8,312 nucleotides of DNA from DATIHT01 sp035480415 (lineage in GTDB: Bacteria > Patescibacteriota > Microgenomatia > Curtissbacterales > GWA2-41-24): positions 1-8,312 of the forward strand of contig DATIHT010000003.1 in NCBI GenBank assembly GCA_035480415.1, read 5' to 3'. Positions within the stretch are counted from its first letter, which is position 1. Each line of letters starts with the position of its first letter. The notes under the pieces were generated by a model. The model did not search any database, was not told the DNA's origin, and was given only the letters and a program-made list of their open reading frames with translations. Shown piece after piece: positions 1 to 5,394 of the stretch. Both the position numbers and the translations under genes were made by a program.

Positions 1-1137
<1,137 letters not shown>

Positions 1138-1138
1138 A

Positions 1139-1262
1139 AAGCACCAGTAGTTGGTGCTTAAAACGCGCGTGGCAGCATAAATAGCTAGTTGGTTAAAATC
1201 CAACCTTCGAGAAATCGAAGTAGTCAAAAAAATTTGACAGTTCCGGTAGAGTAATTTGCCGG
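1139..1262 (+). other. Chain of five hairpins at the 5' end of the intron RNA
   Basis: Five perfect stems follow each other almost without gaps. They are AAGCACCA/TGGTGCTT (1139-1146 with 1152-1159), GTTGG/CCAAC (1188-1192 with 1200-1204), CTTCGA/TCGAAG closed by a GAAA tetraloop (1205-1220), GTCAAA/TTTGAC (1223-1228 with 1233-1238) and CCGGTA/TGCCGG with one G-U pair (1243-1248 with 1257-1262). The first starts one base after the splice junction. The GNRA loop is typical of tertiary contacts in catalytic introns, but I cannot name these helices by intron-core convention. Confidence 0.7.
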
Positions 1263-1317
1263 TACAGAGGGTCTGAGACAAATATCAGTCCATGTTTAAA
1301 AGTTCTTCTTAATGAGT

Positions 1318-1441
1318 GATCTCAGCCGGGCGGTTTGAGAGAAATTCAACGAATAGTAGAAGATTCTTTATGGAATGTTAGGAAAAGCAATTTATGTAAC
1401 CCACGGAGATCCTATCAGAATAGAGGTAATTGTCTGATAGG
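1318..1441 (+). other. Long-range helix and 9-bp hairpin in the intron RNA
   Basis: GATCTC (1318-1323) can pair with GAGATC (1406-1411). Directly after it, CCTATCAGA (1411-1419) pairs perfectly with TCTGATAGG (1433-1441) around a 13-nt loop; the two helices share base 1411, so they would stack. AGACAA near 1275 could alternatively pair with TTGTCT (1430-1435) in the manner of a group I P7, but this competes with the 9-bp hairpin and I do not regard it as established. The stretch 1442-1516 is AU-rich leader to the endonuclease ORF. Confidence 0.5.
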
Positions 1442-1516
1442 AAGTCAGCTGTTTCATAGTAAGTAATATTGTGTTAAACTAAATTAACCCGAATATTAAC
1501 CGAAGGGAACAACGGA

Positions 1517-2098
1517 GTGATAACTGCAGAATACATTCTTGGTTTTACAGATGGAGAAGGCTGTTTTCATGTTCAAATTAGAACTGATCACAGAATTGTC
1601 CTCAGATATTTTATTACCCAAAGATTCGACAATCAGAAAATTCTTGAAGAAATTCAACAATTTTTCGGAGTTGGATATGTGCATTTAAAAATGCAGGAAT
1701 GGGGAAAAGAGTATCGAAGATCACGTAATGCTACGTATGTTTTTGAAGTAACCAAGCAGGATGACATTCAAAATGTCATAGTGCCGTTTTTCAGAAAACA
1801 TCCGCTTAAAGCAGTTAAACAATTTTCTTTTGAAAAGTTCGCAACTGTTGCTGATCTTATAAAAGATCGGCAGGATACAAGAAAACTTTCAGAAGAGGAA
1901 CTCAATTTAGTATGGGAGTTGAAAAATTCCATGAATAAATTGATCGCTTCGGCTCGCCCGGTGCCGGAAATCGGCTCGCCGGGTGGGAACGGGAATAACC
2001 TCAAAATATCCCAATCCGTCAAGCCAACAAAGTCGGGAGTGCCTGAAGTCTCCTTTTTGGGGTCCAAGGCAATATCGGCGATGGGGACTAAGTCGTAA
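1517..2098 (+). CDS. LAGLIDADG homing endonuclease encoded in the 16S intron
   Basis: Predicted 193-aa protein; residues 3 to about 140 form a single-motif LAGLIDADG endonuclease domain. The motif YILGFTDGEG lies at residues 6-15, with E14 in the position of the metal-binding acidic residue and aromatic C16-F17 after it, as in the GFTDGEG subfamily. The domain closes with the usual basic ELKNSMNK segment (134-141). One motif means it should act as a homodimer, cutting intron-less 16S genes at the insertion site so that the intron spreads; some relatives also help splicing. The start is GTG, with GGAG directly before it and GAAGGG 9-16 nt upstream; no ATG lies upstream in frame. The tail is odd: residues from about 145 are encoded by the intron's 3' hairpin and residues from 167 by the 3' rRNA exon, so the natural C-terminus may differ. 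Function is confident, exact C-terminus is not. Confidence 0.92.
   Translation: MITAEYILGFTDGEGCFHVQIRTDHRIVLRYFITQRFDNQKILEEIQQFFGVGYVHLKMQEWGKEYRRSRNATYVFEVTKQDDIQNVIVPFFRKHPLKAVKQFSFEKFATVADLIKDRQDTRKLSEEELNLVWELKNSMNKLIASARPVPEIGSPGGNGNNLKISQSVKPTKSGVPEVSFLGSKAISAMGTKS
1957..1983 (+). other. GC-rich hairpin near the intron 3' end
   Basis: CCCGG (1957-1961) pairs with CCGGG (1979-1983), and inside it GCCG (1963-1966) pairs with CGGC (1972-1975) around GAAAT. The sequence TCGGCTCGCC occurs twice, at 1949 and 1971. It is much more GC-rich than the endonuclease reading frame it overlaps, which fits selection on RNA structure. A weaker stem, TGGGA/TCCCA (1984-1988 with 2009-2013), sits next to the 3' splice junction. 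Confidence 0.55.
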
Positions 2099-2141
2099 CA
2101 AGGTATCCCTACTGGAAGGTGGGGATGGATCACCTCCTTTC
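2017..2141 (+). rRNA. rrs: 16S ribosomal RNA, 3' exon with anti-Shine-Dalgarno end
   Basis: Continues helix 44 with CGTCAAGCC and contains the conserved AAGTCGTAACAAGGTA (near 2089) and GGATCACCTCCTTT (near 2127). About 125 nt here match about 139 nt in E. coli, so the gene ends near 2141; the exact mature end is not determinable by eye. The anti-Shine-Dalgarno core CCTCC is intact, so canonical ribosome-binding-site recognition remains possible. The endonuclease reading frame runs through this exon to a stop at 2096-2098, inside the invariant GTCGTAAC. Confidence 0.95.
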
Positions 2142-2241
2142 TAAGGAGTTTATGGCTCTTTGGCCTTTGCCATCGAGTCGAAAAATTCCAGCTCTCACGT
2201 GCTGGAAGTGACGATTGTTGGAGTCGTTAAACCAACGGGTT

Positions 2242-2262
2242 ATTATGTGCCCCACACATAAT
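2242..2262 (+). terminator. Possible terminator or processing hairpin after 16S
   Basis: ATTATGTG and CACATAAT form a perfect 8-bp stem around CCCCA. The following TCTCTGTTTGAATTTT is only moderately U-rich, so an intrinsic terminator is possible but not clear; a processing stem is the alternative. Confidence 0.35.
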
Positions 2263-2397
2263 CTCTGTTTGAATTTTATGTTTTGCCCTTTAGGGCGAGA
2301 CATGGGTACCACTTTTTGGAGTTTAATTATTCGTTTTAGACTCTTGCTAATTACTTTTCAGTTTTCTTCTATTTTTTTCAGTAAAATTTGTTTCTCG

Positions 2398-2406
2398 TGG
2401 TAAAAT
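2398..2406 (+). promoter_or_regulatory. Putative extended -10 promoter for the small-ORF cluster
   Basis: TGGTAAAAT matches TG-N-TATAAT with one mismatch in the hexamer. Transcription would start near 2413, leaving about 17 nt before the ATG at 2430. No good -35 is visible. A perfect TTGACA at 2411-2416 is too close to the gene to serve as its -35. Confidence 0.35.
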
Positions 2407-2429
2407 TTGCTTGACAGATAGGCTTTATT

Positions 2430-2546
2430 ATGTCTGAACGATATTCTGGTGAGGAGAAAAAACCATTTTGGAAGAAGTTTGGCAAAGCGGCACTTGTTAC
2501 CGTTGCTGCCGTTGTTGGAATCGGAGTGGTTATAAATTTAATATAA
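2430..2546 (+). CDS. Small single-pass membrane protein, unknown function
   Basis: A 38-aa ORF with an ATG start. The first 19 residues are charged and lysine-rich (SGEEKKPFWKKFGK). Residues 20-38 form one hydrophobic segment, beginning ALVTVAAVVGIG and ending VVINLI at the stop, so it is a tail-anchored-type small protein with a cytoplasmic, positively charged N-terminus. It stops at 2546, two bases before the ATG of the next ORF, which suggests co-transcription and translational coupling. No strong Shine-Dalgarno is visible (GATAGG lies 7-12 nt upstream). I do not recognise a family. The amphipathic-then-hydrophobic layout argues for a real protein, but the short length keeps confidence moderate. 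Confidence 0.55.
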   Translation: MSERYSGEEKKPFWKKFGKAALVTVAAVVGIGVVINLI

Positions 2547-2548
2547 AA

Positions 2549-2809
2549 ATGGCAGAAAGATTTAAAGCATCTGTTATTGTTCATGAACGAAAAGAAACTA
2601 GAGAGGCTTTGGGAGCTGTGGGTACATTTTTATCATTAGTTGGAATGGTGCAAGACTCAGAACCGGCAATTCTTACGGGAATTGCGATGATTGCCGTAGG
2701 CGGAGTTATAGATAATGTGAAAGACACAAAAGAATTTTTAAGGACTAGGGATCGAAAGCATAGGTTGAGAAATGTAGCTAGTTTTGTATCGTACGGTTTG
2801 ATCCATTAA
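2549..2809 (+). CDS. Small probable membrane protein, unknown function
   Basis: An 86-aa protein beginning MAERFKASVIVHERKE. The N-terminal part is charged, with KETREAL at about 16-22. Two moderately hydrophobic segments follow (GAVGTFLSLVGMV at about 23-35 and PAILTGIAMIAVGGVI at about 40-55), then a basic stretch (KEFLRTRDRKHRLRN). This suggests two short membrane helices with a cytoplasmic basic tail, or a small amphipathic membrane-bound protein. The ATG at 2549 is preferred over a TTG at 2468 in the same frame, because the upstream extension lies over the preceding ORF and reads as out-of-frame sequence. It is 2 nt from the previous stop and lacks its own ribosome binding site. No family recognised. 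Confidence 0.65.
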   Translation: MAERFKASVIVHERKETREALGAVGTFLSLVGMVQDSEPAILTGIAMIAVGGVIDNVKDTKEFLRTRDRKHRLRNVASFVSYGLIH

Positions 2810-2829
2810 TTTTGGCCCGGTAGCCAAAA
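2810..2829 (+). terminator. Hairpin after the second small ORF
   Basis: TTTTGGC (2810-2816) and GCCAAAA (2823-2829) form a perfect 7-bp stem with a 6-nt loop, directly after the stop codon. It lacks a clear U tract on either strand, so termination is only possible. Confidence 0.35.
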
Positions 2830-2846
2830 AGAGACGGAGCATTCTA

Positions 2847-2852
2847 GATAAT
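2847..2852 (+). promoter_or_regulatory. Putative -10 element directly before the third small ORF
   Basis: GATAAT matches the TATAAT consensus at five of six positions and ends 5 nt before the ATG at 2858, so the transcript would begin at about the start codon. No convincing -35 is visible. Confidence 0.35.
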
Positions 2853-2857
2853 TCCAC

Positions 2858-3085
2858 ATGGAAAGATATTCTTTGAAAGACAAAATTCTGCTTAGGGGTG
2901 TTAGAGAGGAAGTCTTTAAGAATCCAGAGCTTGTTGTTGCTTCGTTTGGCTACGGTGTTTATTCACATTTAAGCCTAGAATTAGGTTCATTATCAATAGG
3001 TGCTGCTGCTGGTTATTTTGTGGGCAGGCATTTGTTTCAAGAACGAGAAGCAAGAGGCCTGGATCGGAATCGAACCGACGTATAG
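2858..3085 (+). CDS. Small hydrophobic protein, unknown function, overlapping antisense tRNA-Cys
   Basis: A 75-aa ORF starting MERYSLKDKILLRGVREE. The charged N-terminus is followed by a mildly hydrophobic middle (VVASFGYGVYSHL at about 26-38 and GSLSIGAAAGYFVGRHLF at about 43-60) and a charged end (QEREARGLDRNRTDV). It may be a small glycine-rich membrane protein. The last 10 codons lie on the strand opposite tRNA-Cys, and the stop TAG is read from the tRNA sequence, so the C-terminus is dictated by the tRNA gene. No family recognised. The hydrophobic pattern and a -10 element directly upstream support it. Against it are its small size and the overlap with a tRNA. Confidence 0.5.
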   Translation: MERYSLKDKILLRGVREEVFKNPELVVASFGYGVYSHLSLELGSLSIGAAAGYFVGRHLFQEREARGLDRNRTDV

Positions 3086-3126
3086 CAGTTTTGCAGACCG
3101 CTGCCTTACCACTTGGCTACCAGGCC
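3055..3126 (-). tRNA. trnC: tRNA-Cys (anticodon GCA)
   Basis: The minus strand folds as a full cloverleaf: acceptor GGCCTGG/CCAGGCC, D arm GCCAAGTGGTAAGGC, anticodon stem GCGGT/ACTGC with loop CTGCAAA (anticodon GCA), and T arm GTCGG-TTCGATT-CCGAT. The discriminator is U73, the known identity element of tRNA-Cys. CCA is not encoded, so a CCA-adding enzyme is needed. It is the last gene of a tRNA transcript that also holds the tRNA-Ile copies. Confidence 0.96.
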
Positions 3127-3134
3127 AATAAGGG

Positions 3135-3173
3135 TGGGTCTGAATGGAATCGAACCATTGACCCTCGTCTTAT
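3135..3173 (-). pseudogene. 3' half of a split tRNA-Ile
   Basis: This minus-strand segment matches the intact tRNA-Ile without a mismatch, from anticodon-loop base A35 through the 3' anticodon stem, T arm (AATGG-TTCGATT-CCATT), acceptor strand CAGACCC and discriminator A. The identity includes one flanking base (3134-3173 equals 3223-3262, 40 nt). It breaks off in the anticodon loop at ATA. Together with 3318-3351 it forms one tRNA-Ile gene interrupted by about 147 nt. Alone it cannot be a tRNA. Confidence 0.9.
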
Positions 3174-3203
3174 ATCTTCCTTTTGCTTCACAAAAGCGAT
3201 ATA
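3171..3203 (-). repeat. Hairpin within the tRNA-Ile insertion
   Basis: TATATC (3171-3176) pairs with GATATA (3198-3203), and inside it CTTTTG (3180-3185) pairs with CAAAAG (3191-3196) around CTTCA. It lies between the 3' half of the split tRNA and the intact tRNA and begins exactly at the break point, so it may be a processing or recombination structure. Confidence 0.55.
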
Positions 3204-3207
3204 TGAG

Positions 3208-3312
3208 CAATTTTAAAACAATGTGGGTCTGAATGGAATCGAACCATTGACCCTCGTCTTATCAGGACGATGCTCTACCACTGAGCCACAGACCCCTGAT
3301 GTTTTAAAATTG
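3208..3312 (-). repeat. 12-bp inverted repeat flanking the intact tRNA-Ile
   Basis: CAATTTTAAAAC at 3208-3219 and GTTTTAAAATTG at 3301-3312 are exact reverse complements, 4 nt and 5 nt from the two ends of the intact tRNA-Ile. In the RNA they would form a stem that encloses the whole tRNA. Similarity extends imperfectly outward (GATAT on both outer sides). Confidence 0.8.
3224..3295 (-). tRNA. trnI: tRNA-Ile (anticodon GAU), intact
   Basis: Complete cloverleaf on the minus strand: acceptor GGGTCTG/CAGACCC, TG at positions 8-9, D arm GCTCAGTGGTAGAGC, anticodon stem TCGTC/GACGA with loop CTGATAA (anticodon GAT), variable loop GGGTC, T arm AATGG-TTCGATT-CCATT and discriminator A73. CCA is not encoded. 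It lies inside an insertion that splits a second tRNA-Ile gene, between the arms of a 12-bp inverted repeat. It is the only copy here able to give a normal tRNA, so it is presumably the functional one. Confidence 0.96.
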
Positions 3313-3317
3313 TCTAA

Positions 3318-3351
3318 TATCAGGACGATGCTCTACCACTGAGCCAGACCC
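3318..3351 (-). pseudogene. 5' half of a split tRNA-Ile with a 2-nt deletion
   Basis: On the minus strand it reads GGGTCTGGCTCAGTGGTAG and on to CTGATA in the anticodon loop. It matches the intact tRNA-Ile except that the TG at positions 8-9 is missing. With 3135-3173 it would rebuild a tRNA-Ile, with ATA present on both sides of the break. The lost linker bases would spoil the fold even after joining, so it is most likely a dead copy. It lies directly behind the tRNA promoter, so it is probably transcribed. Confidence 0.88.
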
Positions 3352-3365
3352 TATCGAATTTTCAA

Positions 3366-3371
3366 ATTATA
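3366..3371 (-). promoter_or_regulatory. Promoter (-10) of the tRNA-Ile/tRNA-Cys transcript
   Basis: A perfect TATAAT on the minus strand places the transcription start near 3359, about 8 nt before the 5' half of the split tRNA-Ile at 3351. No clear -35 is seen. One transcript would carry the 5' half, intact tRNA-Ile, 3' half and tRNA-Cys in that order. Confidence 0.55.
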
Positions 3372-3403
3372 CCTTAAAAATTCAGCCTTTTCTATTAAGC
3401 TTG

Positions 3404-3412
3404 TGCTAAAAT
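3404..3412 (+). promoter_or_regulatory. Extended -10 promoter of the YkuD gene
   Basis: TGCTAAAAT matches an extended -10 (TG-N-TATAAT with one hexamer mismatch). It ends 7 nt before the GTG at 3420, so the start codon would lie at or next to +1. It shares the 68-bp gap 3352-3419 with the divergent tRNA promoter. Confidence 0.5.
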
Positions 3413-3419
3413 TTAATTA

Positions 3420-3881
3420 GTGAGAAGAGTTTTTGCTGCAATTTTCTTCGTTTTTTTCTTTACCCTTTTCACTTTGACTTTGACTAAATCTGCTCACGCG
3501 CAGAATATTTACACTACAGACAAATTAATAACAGTAAGCATTGGCAACCAAACGGTTTACGCCTGGCAGGGAGGCAAGATGGTGTTTTCTACCAAAGCCT
3601 CTACCGGAATGTACTACACGCCGACTATTAGGGGAGAATTTAGAATTTATGCTAAGTATCCGCTGCAAGATATGAAGGGTAACTATCCGCCATACGAACC
3701 TTATTTTATAAAAAATGTCCCCAATGTAATGTATTTTTACCAAGCTTACGCAATTCACGGTGCATATTGGCATAATATGTTTGGCAGCGTTTATACTCAC
3801 GGATGTGTAAATGTACCGGTTGCTGCTTCTAACTGGCTTTATAGCTTTGCAGATGTGGGTACGCGAGTTGTTGTCTTTTGA
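3420..3881 (+). CDS. Secreted L,D-transpeptidase (YkuD family)
   Basis: A 153-aa protein with a cleavable signal peptide: MRRVF, a hydrophobic core FAAIFFVFFFTLFTLTLT (about 5-22) and the site AHA|QN after residue 27. The mature part is one YkuD domain, from about DKLITVSIG (34) to the C-terminal end. The catalytic signature is present: H113 in AIHGAYWH and T126-H127-G128-C129-V130-N131, with C129 as the nucleophile. YkuD enzymes make or remodel 3-3 cross-links in peptidoglycan, or attach proteins to it, outside the membrane. It has no extra binding domain, so it is a minimal form. GTG is chosen because the signal peptide begins there and an extended -10 lies 7 nt upstream; no Shine-Dalgarno is visible. 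Its 3' end faces the LysM-like membrane protein with only 24 bp between them. Confidence 0.95.
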   Translation: MRRVFAAIFFVFFFTLFTLTLTKSAHAQNIYTTDKLITVSIGNQTVYAWQGGKMVFSTKASTGMYYTPTIRGEFRIYAKYPLQDMKGNYPPYEPYFIKNVPNVMYFYQAYAIHGAYWHNMFGSVYTHGCVNVPVAASNWLYSFADVGTRVVVF

Positions 3882-3905
3882 GCGGGTTGTAATTTTTATT
3901 TCTCT

Positions 3906-5006
3906 CTAGGGTTTACTGCTGAAGTTTGGAGTTGTTACTGTTTGTCCAGGTTGAATAATCGCCAGTTGGGAATCTGCACCTGGAATTGCTCTTCTGTCAT
4001 TTATTACTTTCAATCCGTCTAAAAGTTTATCAGCAGTGGCTCTACCAATGAGAATTTGATTTGATGTGCTTGTTAGTTCTGTTACAAACTGTGCAACAGT
4101 TGGGTCTGACTCCCACAGTACTTGTCTGTTTTGATCAAGTGCCAACATACAGGCAAGGTCTTGATAGAGCTGTTCAGTTTCAAGCTGACCATTTGTTCCT
4201 AAGTATCTTGCCATGCCATTCACATCAATTAATGTCTGAGTTAGAGAATCACCTTGTTTTATCTCAACAGTTTGGGTGTCAGGGCATTTTAAGGATTCAT
4301 CCACCTCAAATTTTATTGTTTCTGGGCCATTAAAAGATGTTGGAAATTCTGGTAGCGATTCGTGTATTCCTGTTGAAGTTGGAGGTGGGACAGCTGGAGC
4401 TGCTTCGTGATGCAGTGCTCCGCCTGCAACTGCCATTGTTACTGCACCACCAATTGCTGGAATTGCAACAGCCCTTCTTAGCCCCTTGGGCGGCCGCCCT
4501 TTTTCATTTTTTGTTCTTGTGGTGCTCTTCTGCTCATCTAAGACGGTTTTTTGTGCGCTTGTGATAAAAGGTTGTTCTTGTTGGTTTTTAGGTATAGTTT
4601 TCAAGTCTAATCTTGCAGGTGGAGTTGTTGCTTGATACGGTTTTTCTGCCAGAGATGGGGCTTCAGGGAGACCGTACGTTGTGATTTTAGGATCCGCAGC
4701 CTTTGGCGGTGGAGGCTTTTCAACTGGCGTGTCCTTGGGCATATTATATGGAGGTAATTTTGAGATGACGTCACTGTTCGTTTGTTTACCGTCGAGTACT
4801 GAATTTATGGGCATAGCATCGTTTGCAGGATTAAAGTCTTCTGGGGTTTCGTCCACTTTTTTTGTTACATATTTTTCGTTTTGCTGTTGATTCAGGTGAA
4901 CGTTAGCTACTTCAGTTCTGAATATAGGTTGCGACGGTACCGGACGCAGTGATTCTGTGGGTTGTTGGGCTTGGGGTGGTTGAAGACCTTCTGGAATTTG
5001 GGTCAT
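3906..5006 (-). CDS. Single-pass membrane protein with disordered N-terminus and LysM-like external region
   Basis: A 366-aa protein. Residues 1 to about 165 are rich in P, Q, T, E and K and should be disordered (PPPPK at 98-102). A basic stretch (NEKGRPPKGLRR, 167-178) precedes one membrane helix at about 179-198 (AVAIPAIGGAVTMAVAGGAL), so the N-terminus should be inside and the C-terminus outside. A proline linker (AAPAVPPPT) follows. The outer part has VEIKQGDSLTQTLIDVNG (247-264), which resembles the start of a LysM peptidoglycan-binding motif, and ends with LAIIQPGQTVTTP (348-360), which resembles a LysM end, about 80 residues further on. LysM assignment is an inference from these two stretches. 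Two cysteines (C241, C286) are in the outer part. Next to a YkuD enzyme, a role at the cell wall is plausible. Function is otherwise unknown. Confidence 0.82.
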   Translation of the reverse strand: MTQIPEGLQPPQAQQPTESLRPVPSQPIFRTEVANVHLNQQQNEKYVTKKVDETPEDFNPANDAMPINSVLDGKQTNSDVISKLPPYNMPKDTPVEKPPPPKAADPKITTYGLPEAPSLAEKPYQATTPPARLDLKTIPKNQQEQPFITSAQKTVLDEQKSTTRTKNEKGRPPKGLRRAVAIPAIGGAVTMAVAGGALHHEAAPAVPPPTSTGIHESLPEFPTSFNGPETIKFEVDESLKCPDTQTVEIKQGDSLTQTLIDVNGMARYLGTNGQLETEQLYQDLACMLALDQNRQVLWESDPTVAQFVTELTSTSNQILIGRATADKLLDGLKVINDRRAIPGADSQLAIIQPGQTVTTPNFSSKP

Positions 5007-5011
5007 ATCCC

Positions 5012-5040
5012 AGTATTGGTTTATTGGTCTTACATGTCAA
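5012..5040 (-). promoter_or_regulatory. Promoter of the LysM-like membrane protein gene
   Basis: On the minus strand a perfect -35 TTGACA (5035-5040) is followed by 17 nt and AATACT (5012-5017, four of six consensus positions). The -10 ends 5 nt before the ATG at 5006, so the mRNA would begin within a base or two of the start codon. Confidence 0.6.
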
Positions 5041-5053
5041 GTAACCTTAGCGC

Positions 5054-5083
5054 TTGTTTTTTTACTTTTGATACTGCTAGTAT
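5054..5083 (+). promoter_or_regulatory. Promoter of the Ala/Pro-rich small protein gene
   Basis: TGCTAGTAT (5075-5083) is an extended -10, with a weak -35 TTGTTT at 5054-5059 and 18 nt between. It ends 7 nt before the ATG at 5091. It is divergent from the promoter at 5012-5040 within the same 84-bp gap. Confidence 0.45.
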
Positions 5084-5090
5084 TAAATAC

Positions 5091-5360
5091 ATGGCAGGCC
5101 CAATGACAGAAATGCCAATGTCAGCACCAAGTGCTGAAGCCCCTAAAGCTCCTGCCGCTGCACCAGTTGCTGAACACACAGGCTTTTTGAAATCCGTACT
5201 CAGAAAACTCCACGTTATTAAAACACCGGTAAACGAACAAACAATGTCGACTGCAGATAAAGCTACAGCAGAAGCGAGTGCTGCAGTAGGTCCTTCTAAG
5301 GCTACATTTAATGAAGTTGGTGAAATAGTTTCTCCCTTACCAACTCCTACAGCAAAGTAG
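5091..5360 (+). CDS. Small Ala/Pro-rich protein, unknown function
   Basis: An 89-aa protein starting MAGPMTEMPM. A low-complexity Ala/Pro stretch (SAPSAEAPKAPAAAPVAE, about 11-28) is followed by a short basic, possibly helical segment (GFLKSVLRKLHVIK, about 31-44), then an Ala/Thr-rich region (STADKATAEASAAVG) and a Pro-rich end (VSPLPTPTAK). It has no membrane helix, signal peptide or cysteine and looks largely disordered. The ATG at 5091 is chosen over a longer in-frame start, because that extension runs over the divergent promoter region and gives unlikely protein, and because an extended -10 ends 7 nt before this ATG. It is divergent from the membrane protein gene at 5006. No family recognised. 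Confidence 0.7.
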   Translation: MAGPMTEMPMSAPSAEAPKAPAAAPVAEHTGFLKSVLRKLHVIKTPVNEQTMSTADKATAEASAAVGPSKATFNEVGEIVSPLPTPTAK

Positions 5361-5386
5361 ACTTTAGATTATTCTCACTGTATAAT
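5358..5386 (+). promoter_or_regulatory. Strong promoter of the 125-aa protein gene
   Basis: TAGACT (5358-5363) and a perfect TATAAT (5381-5386) are 17 nt apart. The -10 ends 8 nt before the ATG at 5395, so the 5' leader would be zero to two bases. The -35 overlaps the stop codon of the preceding gene. Confidence 0.65.
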
Positions 5387-5394
5387 CCTCAATT

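Larger units (their letters stand above)
1138..2016 (+). mobile_element. Intron in the 16S rRNA gene carrying a LAGLIDADG homing endonuclease
   Basis: The rRNA reads CACACCGCC up to 1137 and resumes as CGTCAAGCC at 2017. Joining these restores the universal ACACCGCCCGTC of helix 44, so 879 nt are inserted between E. coli-equivalent C1403 and C1404; one C of ambiguity allows 1137-2015 instead. The insert holds a structured 5' part (1139-1441), an endonuclease ORF from 1517 and a 3' hairpin (1957-1983). Self-splicing introns with endonucleases in rRNA genes are documented in CPR bacteria, so this is very probably a spliced intron. Its class is unclear. The 5' exon does not end in U and the intron does not end in G, as usual for group I, and there is no GUGYG start or clear domain V for group II. 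I could not assign a convincing P3-P8 core by eye. Confidence 0.88.
2142..2429 (+). other. Non-coding spacer downstream of 16S, with hairpins and no tRNA or 23S
   Basis: No tRNA, no start of 23S rRNA and no convincing ORF is seen in these 288 bases. They contain a run of stems: ATGGC/GCCAT (2152-2156 with 2169-2173), TTCCAGC/GCTGGAA (2187-2193 with 2201-2207), GTTGG/CCAAC (near 2217-2235), an 8-bp stem at 2242-2262 (listed separately) and GCCC/GGGC (near 2285-2296). These probably serve 16S 3' processing and transcription end. The last 100 bases are T-rich. Confidence 0.6.

Noticed and set aside
1950..1990. Possible group II domain V (GC-rich stem with a GAAA-like loop).
   Set aside because: It lacks the AGC triad pairing, the two-base bulge and the length of domain V, and the intron has no GUGYG start.
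2411..2416. Perfect TTGACA as a -35 box.
   Set aside because: The ATG at 2430 is only 13 nt downstream, and no -10 lies at 16-18 nt except inside the coding sequence at a poor match.
2468..2548. TTG-started extension of the 86-aa protein.
   Set aside because: It overlaps the 38-aa ORF in another frame and gives a Cys/Arg-rich unlikely peptide; the ATG at 2549 directly follows the upstream stop.
3134..3262. CRISPR-like or simple tandem repeat (40-nt identical copies).
   Set aside because: The repeat is part of a tRNA-Ile gene and is explained by the split tRNA copy; there is no regular spacing or third unit.
4962..5090. Longer start for the Ala/Pro-rich protein.
   Set aside because: The extension covers the divergent promoters and the start of the minus-strand gene, and the peptide is unlike the rest of the protein.
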